A stretch of DNA of 64,000 nt from the NCBI GenBank assembly GCA_033398695.1, contig CM065809.1:178364501-178428500 (forward strand), written 5' to 3'. This document shows, piece after piece, positions 33,544-44,348 of the stretch (positions are counted from its first letter, which is position 1; each line of letters starts with the position of its first letter). The translations under genes were made by a program, and so were the position numbers. The notes beneath the pieces were generated by a model. That model was not told the DNA's origin. It made no database searches and was given only the letters and a program-made list of their open reading frames with translations. The stretch is from Orobanche coerulescens. Its lineage: Eukaryota > Streptophyta > Magnoliopsida > Lamiales > Orobanchaceae.

Positions 33544-36012
33544 TGTAACACCCCAAACTAGGCGTATATTACAGTGCCGTGAATCCCCGACCGGGACCCA
33601 CAGGCAAATGAAAATGATGAATTAAATAATATAATTGTAGTACCGAACCACATTATATTACTAAGTACTCCGATGAGGAGTTTAAGTACAACACACCAGG
33701 ACTAAACCGAATACTAGTATATTTTATATGGAGATAAAATACACCACCCTGAACAATTAAACATCTCAAACGGAATTTGCAGCGGAAAATACAAATGACG
33801 GAATAATCAAATGATCAAATGATCAAACAAACGAAATGACTGGGCCCCCTACTAGTATCATCGACTCCTCGCCGTCAAGATGCTCTTCCGTGCATTTGCC
33901 TTGCCGTGACACGAAAACAAAATCCCCAACGGGTCGGCATACGTAACAACAATCCTCAAGGGTTGAAAATACACAATCATGAATTAACTGAAGTTATGAA
34001 ATATTCTTAGTTATGAATTACGCTGAAGAGGAGTATCATAGTACGCCCGTAATGTGCTGTGCAAGTGTACAAGACGAATGTCCGGACACACCCGTCCTTG
34101 TACCTAATTAGTCTCACGGAGGTAAGTGTTACCGTGTGCACGGTCCAATGTATCGGTGAACCCAATACATGACCATCGTGTGCCCGACTAAAAATTCCAC
34201 ACAGCCACACCCGGCCACGCAATATGAACCCAGAAGGTCATGTGAACGAGAATGACCACAATGATTATCAATGAATAATAATTCGACAAGGCCAAGATGA
34301 CTCACCGAGATAAGAATAATAGTGACGTGATTGATAACCCAACAAAATGATTTGGAACCGTCGTTCCTCATGAATGAAATGATTATCCGACAATTACAAG
34401 TCTCAATATGATTAATACCATGATGAATGAGTTATGATTATGAGCAATCAACAACAAAAGGAATGAGTATCCTTTTAACCGAGTAAGAGTTAACTTACAC
34501 AACAACGATGAAGAATGTCCGTCCGCGAACAACGTCCTAAATGAAATGTCGGTCGCTCGAACAACCTTGAATAACACAGTATACCAAATATTTGATCATT
34601 ACACGAATCAAATACGATCATAACCGACTCAAACGTCGATACAACAATATCCGAACTCGTAGATGTACTCTAACGAAAACGTTGAGAATATCCTTCCCGT
34701 TGGTTATAACCAAACCCAAAATATCGAACCAACTTCAAATGATTGATTCAAACCAGCAAAACACTATCAATGACATCAATAATCTCATAGAAATCCACAA
34801 TTCAAGTTTACAACAACAACAATCGGAAAATCCCCAAATTAACCGAAGTCAACCCTAAAGGTTCTTGAAATAATTCCGAAAATAGCCATTAAATCCGTAG
34901 GAATACATTTATCCAAGGTAGATAATCCATATCTAATGTATTCCAACAACAATCCAAGCTTATACGAAGAAATCGGAAGAAAAAACCCAAAAATCCGAAA
35001 TTCTAGATCCAAGAGATTAATACCTTTGATTTGATGTTAAGGAGACGATGAAGTGATGATAATCCAACTCAAAGCCTTGAATATGATGATAGGTGATAGC
35101 AGCTCGAAGAGAACACTCCAAGTCGCCCGAAATCACCCGAAGTCGCTCCAAAAACGAAGGGAAATGAGAAATGACGAAACTCAGGCTAACTGTCCAATAT
35201 ATAGTCACTCCAGGTTAGCGTGCGCTAGCCCTTGTGCGTAGCGTGTGCTTAACGGGTAATTTTGGGTAGTCCAGTACCCACTGTCCGAAAACGGTAGCGC
35301 GCGCTACGTACCTTTTGTAGCGTGCGCTACAACCATACCATTAGCGTGCGTTAATACCCATGGTTAGCGTGCGCTAACGAATAATTAGATGCCCAGTACT
35401 GGAATCCAGAAACCGTCTGTCCCCTGATCTGACCTCGGTAGCGTGCGCTACAACCAATATTTAGCGTGCGCTACTACACCGTTTGCGTACGCTAAATATT
35501 ACTCATAGCGTGCGCTATGAATTAATCCAGTGCAGTCCAGTAGCCACTGGACTCAACCTGATCCGTCCTTAGCGCGCGCTACAGCAATTATTAGCGTGCG
35601 CTAATACAACCCACTAGCGCGCGCTACTTACCATTCGTAGCGTGCGCTACTTATAACTCACCTGCAGTCCAGTACCTTCTGGACTGCAGCCAGGGTAACC
35701 TTAGCGTGCGCTAATGCTGAGTGGTAGCGTGCGCTACCTATACTCAATTAGCGTGCGCTAAAAAGAGTACGTAGCGTGCGCTACTCGTCACGCACAATCC
35801 ACAATGAAAATGACGATGATGATAAACACAGCACGACACTCCAATTAGATTAGTGATGAATGACGATTAATACACGATACAATTACTCTGAATGATGAAT
35901 ACCATGATTGAATATGAGTGACAAATGATCATTAATGAGTGAAATTACTGAATGACAATTACTGAATGATAAATACTGAATGATAATAACTGAATTACAA
36001 TCGGGTATTACT
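33544..36012 (-). repeat. Element C 5' LTR
   Basis: Nearly identical to 25857-28332. The terminal base at 36012 is T where the other LTR has A. Its palindrome array lies at about 35215-35785 with the same grouping; one linker is the longer perfect hairpin CTGCAGTCCAG...CTGGACTGCAG, which is damaged in the 3' copy. Confidence 0.95.
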
Positions 36013-37434
36013 CCGGCACCTCAGCAGGCCTCATCACCAGAGCAAGGCGAGATGTCGTCGCAGGAACGCGACCAGTCTTCTTACCCAAGTGAAGGCGACC
36101 GATGAGTCCTGGATTCGACATGGCAATCTCTAGTGGTGGCACGGCAAGTCGGGGAAAATGAACCTCTGTCAAAAAAGAAATACAAACAAGTTAAATAAAT
36201 ACTTGAGCGCTGCGACCTCCTGAAGGCGATCGTCAAGCAAGGAAGCACCACTTAAGCTCATACCTGGAACTTTCAAGTGTCGAGGGAAGCGAAATAATAA
36301 AGCTCCTAACCGATGAATTTCGTTACCAAGCGAGCGAACGTCAATAAAGGAATCCGGCAAGGCACGAATCCGCTCCCAAACGATCAAGAAATCGAAAGGG
36401 AGATCGCCGATCGCTGGAACGAGAGGTCCTGCAAAAAGAAAACAAAATTAGATCAGTCCAAGACAATCTCAATCAAGGGGAGAATTAAAATCCTTACTCG
36501 GATTCCTCTCCCGAAAAGTGGTGGGGATCTCCAACTCCTCATCCGGCCGGTCACTCGATGCCGAGCGCCACGCTCCGCCGACCCAGCACCACTTCGCCAG
36601 GTCGCATCGGGACTTGCTCGGCACACCGAGGACCACTCTCCCCCATCGGCCCTGGATATGATTGCCGCCGATCGACCATTTCTGCGCGGCCAGTTTAAAC
36701 AGATAATTCATCTCCAGCGCAGTAAGGTGGCGGAACAACCGGTGGCCGCCAAACAGTGTCAACGTGCAGATGACACAGAGCTGCCGTTCGGCGTCAGTTG
36801 GAGCGGCGCCAAATTCCAGGCGATCAACAAGTAGGAGACGGCGAATGGCAGAGGAAATCGCAGGCCGACCTCCATAATCATCTCGCTGACGGCAACCATA
36901 CCCTCGGGCGGTTGATCGGCACGTTCATTCTCCGAGGGCACGTGCAGAGAAACGTCAGAAGGGATGTGATATTTCACCCTCCAGCGGCTCAGGTCTTTCT
37001 TGGTCGCCGAACTCCGGATCTTACCGAGAGTCCACGAAGACGGGTCGGCGGCCCGGAAAACCGTCCGCTTCATATGCTCATAAGGATGAGCGGCGGAGTA
37101 GGCGTTGAAGTCGAATTCCGGACAGGGTCCGGTGATCCCCTCCATAATCTCGGCAAAAGCCATATAGGCAGGGCCAAAAACACTCTGCCGTTCCCAGGTT
37201 AGCCGCTCCTGTTCGTCCTCATCCGCCGGCGAGCCCCCCCTGTTCTGCCGTCGCCGCCGTCTTCGCCACTACGGCCTCGTTGAAAAGCTCTTCGAGTTCT
37301 GCGGGTGCAATCCCCGCACGAATGGCCTCAACGGACATTTCCATATCGACTCCAACAGGAATCTCCTCCCGGTCAGGCGAAGCCGTGGCGGCAGAAGAAC
37401 TTCCGGCCTCGAAGGTTTTAGATCCTCCCGACAT
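36013..37434 (-). pseudogene. Element B antisense gene, N-terminal part (Transposase_28-like)
   Basis: The start at 37434 (MSGGSKTFEAGSSS) is followed by an acidic region. A frameshift in the run of seven G's (minus strand) near 37232-37238 leads to 37163-36759, with YMAFAEIMEGI, KYHIPSDVSLHVP and MIMEVGLRFPLPFAVSYLL, LAPLQLTPNG. A second shift near 36765 leads to LFRHLTALEMNYLFKLAAQK. The F/L-rich block and its LxPN signature resemble the plant 'putative gypsy type transposon' family (Transposase_28), known from antisense or additional ORFs of Tat elements. Introns probably lie near 36430-36475 and 36165-36260. Its role is unknown. Confidence 0.6.
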
Positions 37435-37580
37435 ATTATAAAAAGAAGAGGGAGATAGAAGACTGGTTTTTCTTACCTAGAGAAAAGAAGAAGATCGGCA
37501 CAAGAAGCTCCAGAAATTTTTGCAGAGTTTCGGCTATGGATGCAAGGACGCGTAAAGAGTGAAGGAGAAGAAGCCCTGGC

Positions 37581-37590
37581 CCTTTTATAG
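37581..37590 (-). promoter_or_regulatory. Candidate TATA box of the antisense gene
   Basis: CTATAAAAGG on the minus strand, about 150 bases before the start codon at 37434 and inside B, outside its LTR. It suggests that the gene has its own promoter. Confidence 0.5.
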
Positions 37591-37912
37591 ATGGAGGCAG
37601 GGGTCTAAATGCAAATAGGAGAAATCTCGAGGGCTGGATTGCAACCGTCACGTGGAGACACATTAAATGCTGCCCTCGAATCTCGCGTACGCGTCTTTTC
37701 GAGGGCACGCCAGCCGACAAGTCTGACAAACCGTCGGACTCCCCCAATAGCGGTGCGACGCGTGTCCCTGCCACTTTTAGAAAGCCCGCCTTCTTTTCCT
37801 GCTGTTCCCGGCGCGAAAGGAGATCGTCCAGATTTGAATTCAGATCGGCTGATCGGCTAACATTGGCGATCGCCAACAGTGCCACCTCACCCCGTGTTTT
37901 CAACATCGAGGC

Positions 37913-37927
37913 GAGCTGGGGGGCAAT
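37913..37927 (+). other. Polypurine tract of element B
   Basis: GAGCTGGGGGGCAAT directly before the 3' LTR. Confidence 0.8.
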
Positions 37928-38887
37928 TGTTGTGCAGCGATTAATACGCCTCGATAGGCGATCGGCATCACGATCAGAGAAGCCGACCATAGAAGACATA
38001 CTATGGACAAACTCCTAGAGTTTGGCACAATACGGCGACCGTCTTTTGTTACCCAGCGATCGTCTTTTGATATCTGACGATCGTCTTTAATGAGCGAACC
38101 AGAGGCGATCGTCTCGTGCCACGTATGGATCCAGCATCCGTCAAAGTCGTCGAAGACCGAATATTGGACGGTGGCCCACGTGCGGATCTTCAAAGGATAC
38201 CGACAGATAGGACCTTTGACCCCAGCCTGTCACCTACCACACCTACCGACAAGGCCGCGGAAAGGTACAAAGTGGGTCCTCCCTGACAGTGCCAGACGCG
38301 TCTTTGGCCTCCCATTGGCTCGCACAGCTGGCTCCAGCAGCAGCCCCAGACTTTAAGGGAACAGCCCCACGTGACGGGACGATCGGCCACCTTATTATAA
38401 TATAAAAAACGGCGGTCGCCCGCGATAGCCTGAGGAGTCCCAACTACCTTGTCCCTATAAATAGAGAACTCACTGCATCAGCCAAAGGGAGGCGAATTTA
38501 CTACGAATTCAGTGCAAAATACACACAAAAGAGAGAATCAAAGACTCTTTTGGCAACCACTTATACATTCATAGTGATATTCATACACATTCATCATATA
38601 TCCCAAGCAAGAACTCACAGATTTATCTATCTGGTTCTTCCGGCAATCTATGCGCTCTAAAGCCTAGATAACTAGAAGTCTTTACACTCCTTGTAATAGA
38701 TTCTAACATTAATATTTGTACTCGACAGTATATTTATTAATAACATCCCGCGAGAGCATTCAAGCCCGGGATTAACAACCCCGGCAAATCTTGTGTTATC
38801 TATTTTCTCACGGAAGTGTTCTCGCATTTGTTTGTTACTCGAACATTCCAGCAATACTATCTCCGGATAATATTTTGGGTAACAACA
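37928..38887 (+). repeat. Element B 3' LTR
   Basis: A 960-bp copy of 15882-16845, ended by AACAACA and followed by the target duplication GAGGG. Confidence 0.95.
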
Positions 38888-38892
38888 GAGGG

Positions 38893-39104
38893 GATGGACA
38901 TTTTATGTATTATGTGATCGAGTTGTATTTTGGTTTATCAGATGTACAAATATGTTGTGTTTTGAGAGACCTAATCGGTCTACGGTTTTATATTTGGTCG
39001 AGTTGACCGCATGTGGGTTTTGTTTTGTAGTCTCCTGCCTGGTAGCTCCTTGCGGAAAGGGGTCTACGGCGTGTAATATCCCTGAGTGGATTGGGGGTGT
39101 TACA
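38893..39104 (+). repeat. Element A 3' LTR, last segment
   Basis: Matches the end of the 5' LTR from GATGGACATTTTATG (11152) to GGGTGTTACA (11356). It shows that B inserted into this LTR. Confidence 0.95.
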
Positions 39105-39776
39105 AACAACATGCAATACGGTAGTAATCCTTCTTTGATATTAATATTAAATATTAGTTTCTTTGGTGAATTTGACTAATTTAGGTAGTGAATTTTAGTC
39201 ATGTTTGTAGAAGTCTTTAAATATACATATTAATATTAAATATTTGTTTCTTTGGTGTATATTGTGATTTTGTTGATATTAGTACATAGTATATTGATGT
39301 TGGTGAAGTTTTTTTTTTTAATATTGGTGTATATCTTGTTTGTTACGTATATTCTTGGTATAATAATAGGTGTTGAGAGTATACGATGATTGTGGTTATG
39401 TTTGTTATTGTTGGTTTATATTGTTTTATATTGTATTGTACATATGAAAATAGCAGGTTCAGAGAAACAGATCTTGACCCGGCAATTTTTGCACATGTCG
39501 TTGGCTAAATTTAATTTGTTTTATAAAATATGGTCTAGCCGACGACCAGTTGTCGGCTAAATGAATCGGTTTAAGCCGACAACTGTTGTGTCGTCAAATA
39601 AAGCCCTCCGTTTTAGCCGACAACTGATCCACTCGTCGGCTAAAAGTGAACCGATTTATCCGACAACATGCTGGTTGTCAGCTAAAGTCACAAGTATAGC
39701 ATATGACCGATCGTATATGTCGTCGGTTAAACCCTGTCTTCTGGTTTATAATGATCTCATTTATCTTCTTTTGTAA
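39105..39776 (+). mobile_element. Element G1, right part: CACTA subterminal repeats
   Basis: After the target duplication of A, noncoding sequence leads at 39540-39735 to repeated GTCGGCTAA / TTAGCCGACAAC words in both orientations (about ten copies or half copies), the kind of subterminal repeat bound by CACTA transposases. A convincing CACTA terminus was not found; the end near 39776 is a guess. Confidence 0.5.
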
Positions 39777-40026
39777 TTGAAACTCTAATCTCTTATTTCT
39801 CTCTACTTCTTTTTGGGATTTTGATTACCCTTTATACTCAAATATTGAATACCAAATTTACTTTCCAAAAAAAGTTCTCACTGTAGAACAAAATACAACT
39901 ATTTTGCACATGTATTGTTTGAGGATATTAAATGACTTGTTTACACATGATTTGTTTAGAACAAATCGGAACTATATATGAGTAAAATAGAGAAATTATA
40001 GGGACACACCTCCAAACACACCGCAT

Positions 40027-40107
40027 GCTTTGGGGGTGTTGTACTGCGTGCTTTACAGATTAAATAATTATAATAATATTATAACGCAGTACAACACTCC
40101 CAAAGCA
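40027..40107. repeat. 80-base hairpin
   Basis: TGCTTTGGGGGTGTTGTACT (40027) is matched by the inverted arm AGTACAACACTCCCAAAGCA (to 40107), with one mismatch and a loop of about 35 AT-rich bases. It could be a tiny MITE or a structured RNA; there is no clear target duplication. Confidence 0.7.
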
Positions 40108-40381
40108 CGAATGTACCTAACTACGAGTTTTTTTGCACATTACTTGTTTCAGGATATTATTAAATGACCTATTTTTATCTAAAGCAAAATAGAATTGTGA
40201 TTAAAACGAAATAACAACTTGTATACAATCGATTTCTACATGACAACAACATATTCATAATTTTAATATAGCGTAAATTGAAATTTAAATAAAATTTCAG
40301 GTGGTAAAACTTTAAATTTAGGGTGGACTTAGTATTCTTTTTTTTTTAGCTAAGTGCAATCCGGAAAACCATTGCTCACAT

Positions 40382-41090
40382 ATGTTTCATGTACCTGAAG
40401 TTACATTATTATATCCGAGTTACATAACCTCACAACTTATTCACTTCCTCTATTATTTTTAATTAACATGTTTGTTTTGTGAGAAAAAGCTTTAATCATG
40501 AATAACATCATAATTATATCATGAAAAGTTATCATTAAATAATATTATAAAAATATTTTAAAAATAAATCTAATGACATTCTTTTATATTTATCGTTACA
40601 ATTAATCGTGATTAATGTTTCATCTCGAAAAATAAAAATTAAAACGACTGGAGAAAGTAATTAGGTGTGTAGTTATGTAACTGAGACATAATATATATAA
40701 CAACTTTATGTACATTAAATAAATACATTTTTGTACATGTTTCATGTACGTGAAGTTGTTATATTATTATATCCGAGTTACATAACCTCACTACTTATTC
40801 ACTTCCTCTATTCTTTTTAATTAACATGTTTGTTTTTTGAGATAGAACTTTAATCATGCATAGCATCGTAATTATATCATGAAAAGTTATCATTAAATAA
40901 TATTATAAAAATATTTTAAAAATAAATCTAATGACATACTTTTATATTTATCGTTACAATTAATCATGATTAATGTTTCATCTCAAAAAAATAAAAATTA
41001 AAACGACTAGAGAAAGTAATTAGGTGTGTAGTTATGTAACTGAGACATAATAAATGTAACAACTTAAAGTACATTAAATATATGCATATT
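40382..41090. repeat. Tandem duplication, two 355-bp units
   Basis: ATGTTTCATGTAC starts both units (40382, 40737), and the following text (ATATCCGAGTTACATAACCT, ATTATATCATGAAAAGTTAT) repeats in step with a few per cent divergence. Confidence 0.85.
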
Positions 41091-43339
41091 CGTTCTTTCA
41101 TTTATTTAACTCCTACTTTCATTTATTTGACTCCAATGAGTATGATATCCTTTAATTTCTCATAATACCATTTTTTTCTTACATATAATACATACGAATT
41201 TAAACAAAGAGGAGGTAATTAAGGATTGGATTAATACGCTTTTGATTGTTAGATAAATGTATTGAAACTTACAGTATTTACTCTTTGACGTTTCATTTAC
41301 CGCGGTAATTTAATTCTTGTTATTATGTATAAAAGGACACAAGAGTTTAGGGATTAATAAGATCATAAGCTGTTTTGTATAAAGCATCTCTATTTGTTGT
41401 TCTTTATATAAACATCTCCTTATTAATGTGACATGCAAGTTGATTATCAAATCCATCAAAGTCACAGGCATTAAGCCCAAATTGGTTCCTACATTAAAGC
41501 AAAGGTATGTTTCGCGCTATAATTCGTACGTCCACCGAGTTCTCCATAACTATGCAGCACATTATGATTGTACGACTTATAAATAACTTTTACTTGAAAA
41601 TTTGAGGAATTTTGACCTACAGTTGATTGGCAATACGACGTTTCACAAAAATTTTCGAAATTTTGGGATATTCCGCCTCGTGTTGATTCCGAATCCGTTC
41701 TCATATTTTCAAACGGAAGTCGTTAGTAATCCGTACAATTATGGAGTATTTAAGAAAATTCATAAAGTTTCACCTTATTAAATGCTTTAACAATTCATTT
41801 TATGATATTTTAAGGCTTTAGATATGTGTAATGTAAAACAATATCATGTCTCCATAGAATCTCTCATAGAGAATATTCAAACTTAATATAAACTTTGCTA
41901 GTGACCTCCTATTATCTCTCTCCCTACATATATTAATTGTATGAAATTAGAGTTGAGTAACTTTATTAACTAATTATATTCAAGTATTACAAGACATCGT
42001 GATTTTATTTTTTATATAAAAATTAAATTAAAAAAATAATATGATGGCAGGTCAATCCTATTAATGTTAAGCTACATTACTGTCAATTCATGAGATGAAA
42101 CTATATAACAATTTTCCTTAAATAGAATACTTAATAAGTATTCTTTTCAAAACTATACACGACATAAATATTTATATATGATACTAATATTCCTTAATAA
42201 ATTGTGTATTTCGTGGTCTGTAAATTCGATAAAAAATTAAAAAAATTGATAGGCTTAGCTAAAATAAATGAATTTATTATTAATAATTCTAGAAACGTAT
42301 TCAAAATCTATAAGAATAATACATATTATTAAAAAAGTATTTCATGTAAAAAAAATATTCGGTTCAAAAAATTAATTACAAAAATTTGAAAACCATTTTA
42401 AAGTATCTAAAAATTACTCACTGATTAAAATAAAATAAAATTATTTAGATAATATGACTAATATATTAGAAAATCTAGATATTTTGAGAAAGAGAGAAAA
42501 ATATTGTATAAATTGTATTTTTCTTCAAATACTATATATAAAAATTAGACATTCACTTGAATCAATATAATTACAGATACATGAGAAATAGATTAATTTT
42601 GGGCACCAAAATTATTATCTGCGTATTTGTGATTGGATGTTTGCCGTCAACAATATTATCTGCATATTTGGGATTGCATCGGAGGATAGTATTGATTTTT
42701 TAAAATGGATATAAGTAAGAATGTTATTATTTATCATCCTACTCATTATCATCTTTACAGATATCACATATGCTAAATATTATTTAATAAAGAATTTACT
42801 TTGTGATTATATACCATCTTTAATTTATTGTATTTTATTAATATAGTTTTTATTTGATATATACAAAATATATACTCTTCTCGTCCCACTCAAGATTTGA
42901 ATACTTCAATGTATCATTTAGTAAATTCACAATTATCACTTCTATATATTTAAATCAAACAATCACAATTACGTTAATTAATCTCCACCATGCCTCCAAC
43001 ATCAATACATTTTATTTTTTAACTAAATCACAGACCCACCATTAATATTTACATAATTCATCAATTTATCGCAACTAATCGTTTATTTAAATTGTTGCAA
43101 TTTTACTTATTCTATCAAACTTTAGCTAGGAGCCTAGGACAAAGAGAATATTTCTTAAAAATAATAGTTTAATATTTATGTATTTCTTTTATAACTTAAC
43201 AAATAGAAAATAAATATATAAACTGTCTTTCTAGATATCCTTTACTATACAATACTTGTACACGAAATTTATTCTTGGACAAAGATAACTTTTGCCCCTT
43301 CAGTGTTTATTTCTTAACTTCATTTGATTTTATTTATTA

Positions 43340-44339
43340 GGCAAAATAACTCCACTAGGGACTGAAGTTTGTCATTTTTATTACTTAAGGGACTAAAGTT
43401 TTAAGTGTTTCAAACAAGGGACTAAAGTTTAATCTGTTTCACCCGTTAGGGACTCCGTTAGTTTGGTCCCGTTAAGTTTTAACGGATTAATGGCATGGCC
43501 GTTAAGTGCCACGTGTCAGCATTTTATTAGTCGGTAATAATAAAATAATAATAAAAAATTTCAGATTTTTGTAATAATGATAAAATAATAACAAAAAACA
43601 TAAAAGTCTAAAAAAATAACAAAACAAAAAAATCAGTATTTTTTAGAAAAATTTAAATTTTATTTTTAAAAAAAATAAAGAATATTAATATTAAAAATCT
43701 AATGCTTTTATGTAAAGTTAAAAATATAAATTAGATCCAACTTTTTTAATTTTTTATTTTTTATTTTCAAATTTTAAACTAAAACATCCGATTTTAAGTA
43801 TTAATATTCCAGATTTTTTTAAAAAAAATTGAGGAAAAAATAAAGTTTTATTTTTTTTTAAAAAATTCCAGATTTATTTATTTTTTATATTTTTATTATT
43901 ATTATTTTTTTATTATTACAAAAATCTAAAAATTTTTATTATATTTTTATTTTATATTTAACTTTAAATAAAAGCATTAGATTTTTAATATTAATATTCT
44001 AGTTCTTAAAAAAAAATAAAGTTTCAATTTTTCTAAAAAATACAGATTTTTTGGTTTTTTTATTTTTTAGACTTTTATATTTTTTTGTTATTATTTTATT
44101 ATTATTACAAAAATTTGAAATTTTTTATTATTATTTTATTATTACCGACCAATAAAATGCTGACACGTGACACTTAACGGCCATGTCATCAATCCGTTAA
44201 AACTTAACGGGACCAAACTAACGGAGTCCCTAACGGGTGAAACGGATTAAACTTTAGTCCCTTGTTTGAAACACTTAAAATTTTAGTCCCTTAAGTGATA
44301 AAAATGACAAATTTCAGTCCCTAGTAGAGCTATTTTGCC
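43340..44339. mobile_element. Mutator-type foldback element, 1000 bp
   Basis: The exact 9-bp duplication TATTTATTA (43331-43339, 44340-44348) is the Mutator signature. The ends GGCAAAATAAC and GCTATTTTGCC begin inverted repeats of nearly 500 bp that leave almost no central loop. The arms share AACGGAGTCCCTAAC, TGACACGT and poly-A/T tracts. There is no coding frame. Confidence 0.9.
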
Positions 44340-44348
44340 TATTTATTA

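Larger units (their letters stand above)
25857..36012 (-). mobile_element. Element C: Tekay/Del chromovirus (Ty3/gypsy)
   Basis: The 5-bp duplication CCGGC flanks it exactly (25852-25856 and 36013-36017). LTRs are 25857-28332 (3') and 33544-36012 (5'). In minus-strand order it has primer site, gag, protease, reverse transcriptase, RNase H, integrase with a C-terminal chromodomain, and polypurine tract. The LTRs differ at only a few tens of positions in about 2470, so the insertion is young. Even so, the coding region carries at least six stops or shifts. Confidence 0.95.
15882..38887 (+). mobile_element. Element B: Tat-clade Ty3/gypsy retrotransposon with nested insertions
   Basis: LTRs at 15882-16845 and 37928-38887 enclose gag, protease, reverse transcriptase, RNase H, a second RNase H and integrase on the plus strand, followed by an antisense gene. 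The insertion is flanked by the exact 5-bp duplication GAGGG (15877-15881 and 38888-38892), and element A LTR sequence reads through when B is set aside. C (25857-36012) and a hAT-type element (24404-25130) sit inside. Without C and the hAT element B would be about 12.1 kb. The coding region has many stops and shifts, so B is no longer autonomous. Confidence 0.95.
8711..39104 (+). mobile_element. Element A: gag-only Tekay-like Ty3/gypsy retrotransposon, interrupted by element B
   Basis: The 5' LTR is 8711-11356. A second copy occupies 13890-15881 and resumes at 38893-39104 after element B. The flanks are GACAA (8706-8710) and AACAA (39105-39109), a target duplication with one mismatch. Internal sequence is a long leader and a truncated gag. 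The whole pol and the first 420 bp of the 3' LTR are missing in one deletion at 13889/13890, where a shared AGGCCTTGCCGG suggests microhomology or unequal recombination. LTR ends TGTAATACC...GGTGTTACA and an initiator-Met primer site match elements C and F. Confidence 0.85.
39777..43330. other. AT-rich intergenic region
   Basis: No gene or conserved frame is seen. It holds the hairpin and tandem duplication listed separately, plus AT-rich text. Confidence 0.6.

Noticed and set aside
36313..36834. Plus-strand ORFs over the antisense gene of B (also 36798-37202)
   Set aside because: Shadows of the minus-strand frame with no recognisable domain.
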